NCBI GenBank assembly: GCA_016777325.1 | Contig: JADHRQ010000001.1 | Location: 62,001 to 126,000 of the forward strand | DNA length: 64,000 nt | DNA from: Flavobacteriales bacterium | GTDB lineage: Bacteria; Bacteroidota; Bacteroidia; Flavobacteriales; Flavobacteriaceae | Direction of reading: 5' to 3' | Part shown: positions 61,633 through 64,000 of the stretch, one piece after another | Position numbering within the stretch: the first letter of the stretch is position 1 | How the letters are laid out: every line of letters starts with the position of its first letter | Made by a program: the position numbers and the translations under genes | The notes under the pieces: model-generated | Database searches by the model: none | Seen by the model: the letters and a program-made list of their open reading frames with translations, nothing else | Told to the model about the DNA's origin: nothing

Positions 61633-62166
61633 TTATTTTTGATTTTTAAAAGTATTCAAAATTTCTGATATACCCATTTTTTCTTTTGAAACCGCAATTC
61701 TTCCAGATCTTGTAAATTGAAGAAGACCATATTCTGATAAATCTTTGTAAAGTTTTTCTGTATCATCTCTAAAACCAGTTTTTTCTATAACAAAAAAGTC
61801 AGGATTAACAGTTACAATTCTTGCATTAGATTCTTTAATTACATTCTGAATATGTCTTTCTTCAAAAAGAGATGATGATTTCATTTTATAAAGAGCTGAC
61901 TCTTGAAAAATTGTTTCATTATCAGTATGATAAAAAACTCTAATAACTTCAACCTGTTTTTCAATCTGCTTAGCTACTTTCTCAACACCCTCTTTAGTCA
62001 TCTTTACAACTATTATAAACCTATAAACATCTTTTATCTCGCATTCAGAAGTAGTAAAACTTTCAATATTTATGTGACGTTTTAAAAAAATTGCAGAAAG
62101 TCTGTGTAATAGACCAACGTTGTTTTCAGTATAAACTGAGATTGTATAATTTATTTTATTTTCCAT
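61633..62166 (-). CDS. ilvN: Acetolactate synthase small subunit
   Basis: [40 protein letters not shown] domain; adjacent to ilvB. Confidence 0.95.
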   Translation of the reverse strand: MENKINYTISVYTENNVGLLHRLSAIFLKRHINIESFTTSECEIKDVYRFIIVVKMTKEGVEKVAKQIEKQVEVIRVFYHTDNETIFQESALYKMKSSSLFEERHIQNVIKESNARIVTVNPDFFVIEKTGFRDDTEKLYKDLSEYGLLQFTRSGRIAVSKEKMGISEILNTFKNQK

Positions 62167-62167
62167 T

Positions 62168-63862
62168 TTAACTTAATCTTACATCAGAAACCGATGCACC
62201 TGATGGTATCATCGGAAAAACATTATTTTCTTTTTCTACACATATCTCCAAAACATAAGGCTTCTTCGATTTAATCATTCTTTCAACTGCAGGCTTTAAA
62301 TCTTTCCTATCCTTTACTCTCTCAGAATCTAAATAATAACCTTTGGCAATAGCTACAAAATCTGGATTCACCATTTCAGTTGAAGCATATCTTTTATCAA
62401 AAAATAATTGTTGCCATTGACGAACCATTCCTAAAAAATCATTATTTAACACAACTATTTTAACTGGAATTTGTAATTGAAAAATTGTGCCTAATTCTTG
62501 AATAGTCATTTGATAACCACCATCACCAATTACAGCAACTACTTCTCTTTTAAATGCTCCCATTTTTGCTCCCATTGCAGCAGGAAGAGCAAATCCCATT
62601 GTACCTAGACCACCTGATGTAATATTACTTTTAGATTGAATAAAGTTAGCATACCTACATGCAACCATTTGATGTTGACCTACATCAGTAACAATAATAG
62701 CATCTCCTTTAGTGTATTCATTAATAGCAATTATTGATTCACCCATAGTTAGCCCATCTTTGACTGGGTTTAAATCAGAATTAATAACTTTTTCAAATTC
62801 AATTTTCATTAAATCATCAAACCTACTAATCCATTCGTCATGTATTTTCTTTTGTATTTTTTTGGTAATAAGCTTTAGAGATTCTTTACAGTCTCCAATT
62901 ACTGGAACATCTACATTAATATTCTTATTTATCTCTGCTGGATCGATATCAAGATGGATTATTTTTGCTTGTGATGCATAAGTTTTAGGATCACCAGTTA
63001 CTCTATCATCGAACCTCATTCCAACAGCAATAAGCAAATCACACTCATTAGTTAAAATATTAGGGCCATAATTCCCATGCATTCCAACCATTCCAACATT
63101 TAATTCATGGGAAGTTGGAAGTGCAGATAAGCCAAGAATTGTCCATGCTGCAGGGATTCCACTTTTTTCAACAAAGTCTTTAAATTCAGTTTCTGCATTT
63201 CCTAGAATTACACCTTGTCCCCATACAATAAAAGGTTTTTTCGCTTTGTTAATTAACTCAACTGCATTTTCTATAGATGTATTATTAATAGTAGGAAATG
63301 GATTATAGCTTCTTATACCCTTACATTTAGAATATTTATAGTCAAATAATTCAAATTGAGCATCTTTAGTTATGTCTATCAAAACAGGACCCGGTCTTCC
63401 TGATCTAGCAATATAAAAAGCTTTTGCAAAAATTTCAGGAATTTCAGCTGCTTTTGTTATTTGATAATTCCATTTAGTAACAGGCATTGAAATTCCAATA
63501 ATATCTGTTTCTTGAAATGCGTCAGAGCCTAAAAGATGTGAAGCTACTTGACCTGTTATACAAACAATTGGAGTTGAGTCAATTTGTGCATCTGCAATAC
63601 CAGTAACTAAATTAGTTGCACCTGGTCCAGATGTTGCGATTGCAACACCAACTTTTCCTGAAGATCTTGCATATCCCTGCGCTGCATGAACTGCTCCCTG
63701 CTCGTGTCTTGCCAAAACATGTTTTAACTTATCTTGAAACTTATAGAATTCATCATAAACAGGCATTATAGCTCCTCCTGGGTAACCCCAGACCAAATTA
63801 ACGCCCTCATTTAATAAAGAATGAACTACGGCTTCAGCTCCACTTATATTTTTATTTTTCAT
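62168..63862 (-). CDS. ilvB: Acetolactate synthase large subunit
   Basis: GAEAVVHSLLNEGVNLVWGYPGGAIMPVYDEF; TPP-binding GDGGYQMTIQELGTIFQ. Confidence 0.97.
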   Translation of the reverse strand: MKNKNISGAEAVVHSLLNEGVNLVWGYPGGAIMPVYDEFYKFQDKLKHVLARHEQGAVHAAQGYARSSGKVGVAIATSGPGATNLVTGIADAQIDSTPIVCITGQVASHLLGSDAFQETDIIGISMPVTKWNYQITKAAEIPEIFAKAFYIARSGRPGPVLIDITKDAQFELFDYKYSKCKGIRSYNPFPTINNTSIENAVELINKAKKPFIVWGQGVILGNAETEFKDFVEKSGIPAAWTILGLSALPTSHELNVGMVGMHGNYGPNILTNECDLLIAVGMRFDDRVTGDPKTYASQAKIIHLDIDPAEINKNINVDVPVIGDCKESLKLITKKIQKKIHDEWISRFDDLMKIEFEKVINSDLNPVKDGLTMGESIIAINEYTKGDAIIVTDVGQHQMVACRYANFIQSKSNITSGGLGTMGFALPAAMGAKMGAFKREVVAVIGDGGYQMTIQELGTIFQLQIPVKIVVLNNDFLGMVRQWQQLFFDKRYASTEMVNPDFVAIAKGYYLDSERVKDRKDLKPAVERMIKSKKPYVLEICVEKENNVFPMIPSGASVSDVRLS

Positions 63863-63867
63863 ATCAC

Positions 63868-64000
63868 TTATTCATCTGTAACACATCCATTTGATGCATT
63901 CGAAACTGATTTAACATATTTATATAAAATTCCTTTATCAATTTTTGGTTCTGGTTGAGTCCAGTTTTTAATTCTATTTTTTATTTCATTATCTGAAACA
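63868..64000 (-). CDS. ilvD: Dihydroxy-acid dehydratase (partial, C-terminal end)
   Basis: Reverse-strand translation VSDNEIKNRIKNWTQPEPKIDKGILYKYVKSVSNASNGCVTDE* matches the IlvD C-terminus; upstream of ilvB. Confidence 0.9.
   Translation of the reverse strand, partial: VSDNEIKNRIKNWTQPEPKIDKGILYKYVKSVSNASNGCVTDE

Noticed and set aside
1-64000. CRISPR array, defence island, biosynthetic cluster, tRNA or rRNA genes
   Set aside because: No regularly spaced repeats, Cas, restriction-modification, toxin-antitoxin, NRPS/PKS genes, or recognisable tRNA T-arm/CCA pattern were seen by eye; tRNAscan-SE and Infernal would be needed to exclude small RNAs.

Overview
This 64 kb window is a very AT-rich, gene-dense chromosomal segment from a Bacteroidota bacterium. 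Gene content and order suggest a streamlined, probably marine member of the Flavobacteriia; that is inferred from protein similarity I recognise, with no database search. Nearly all of it is core genome: polyphosphate/SixA, pyrimidine synthesis, cmk-rpsA, lon, an rprXY-like two-component system, a bamD-rpoZ-coaBC-recN-fabI-coaE block, ligA, dnaA, trmD-rplS, thrS-infC-rpmI-rplT, an ECF sigma module, a TonB-dependent-receptor-like protein, fumC, dnaK, panB, and a large Leu/Ile/Val biosynthesis region. I saw no tRNA, rRNA, CRISPR array, transposon, prophage or canonical defence system. The points most worth a second look are: a PAS domain fused to a UbiA/MenA-type membrane prenyltransferase, followed by a CPBP (CAAX-like) protease; a shared TGACA-type (near-)palindrome upstream of both dnaK and lon; matching flavobacterial-type promoters (TTG-N19-TATTTTTG) at rpsA and rplS, with rpsA possibly leaderless; an infC gene with no ATG/GTG/TTG start; a split arrangement of two isopropylmalate-synthase-like genes; gapN attached to the ilv operon; and the apparent absence of the porD/DUF4835 gene usually found between coaBC and recN.
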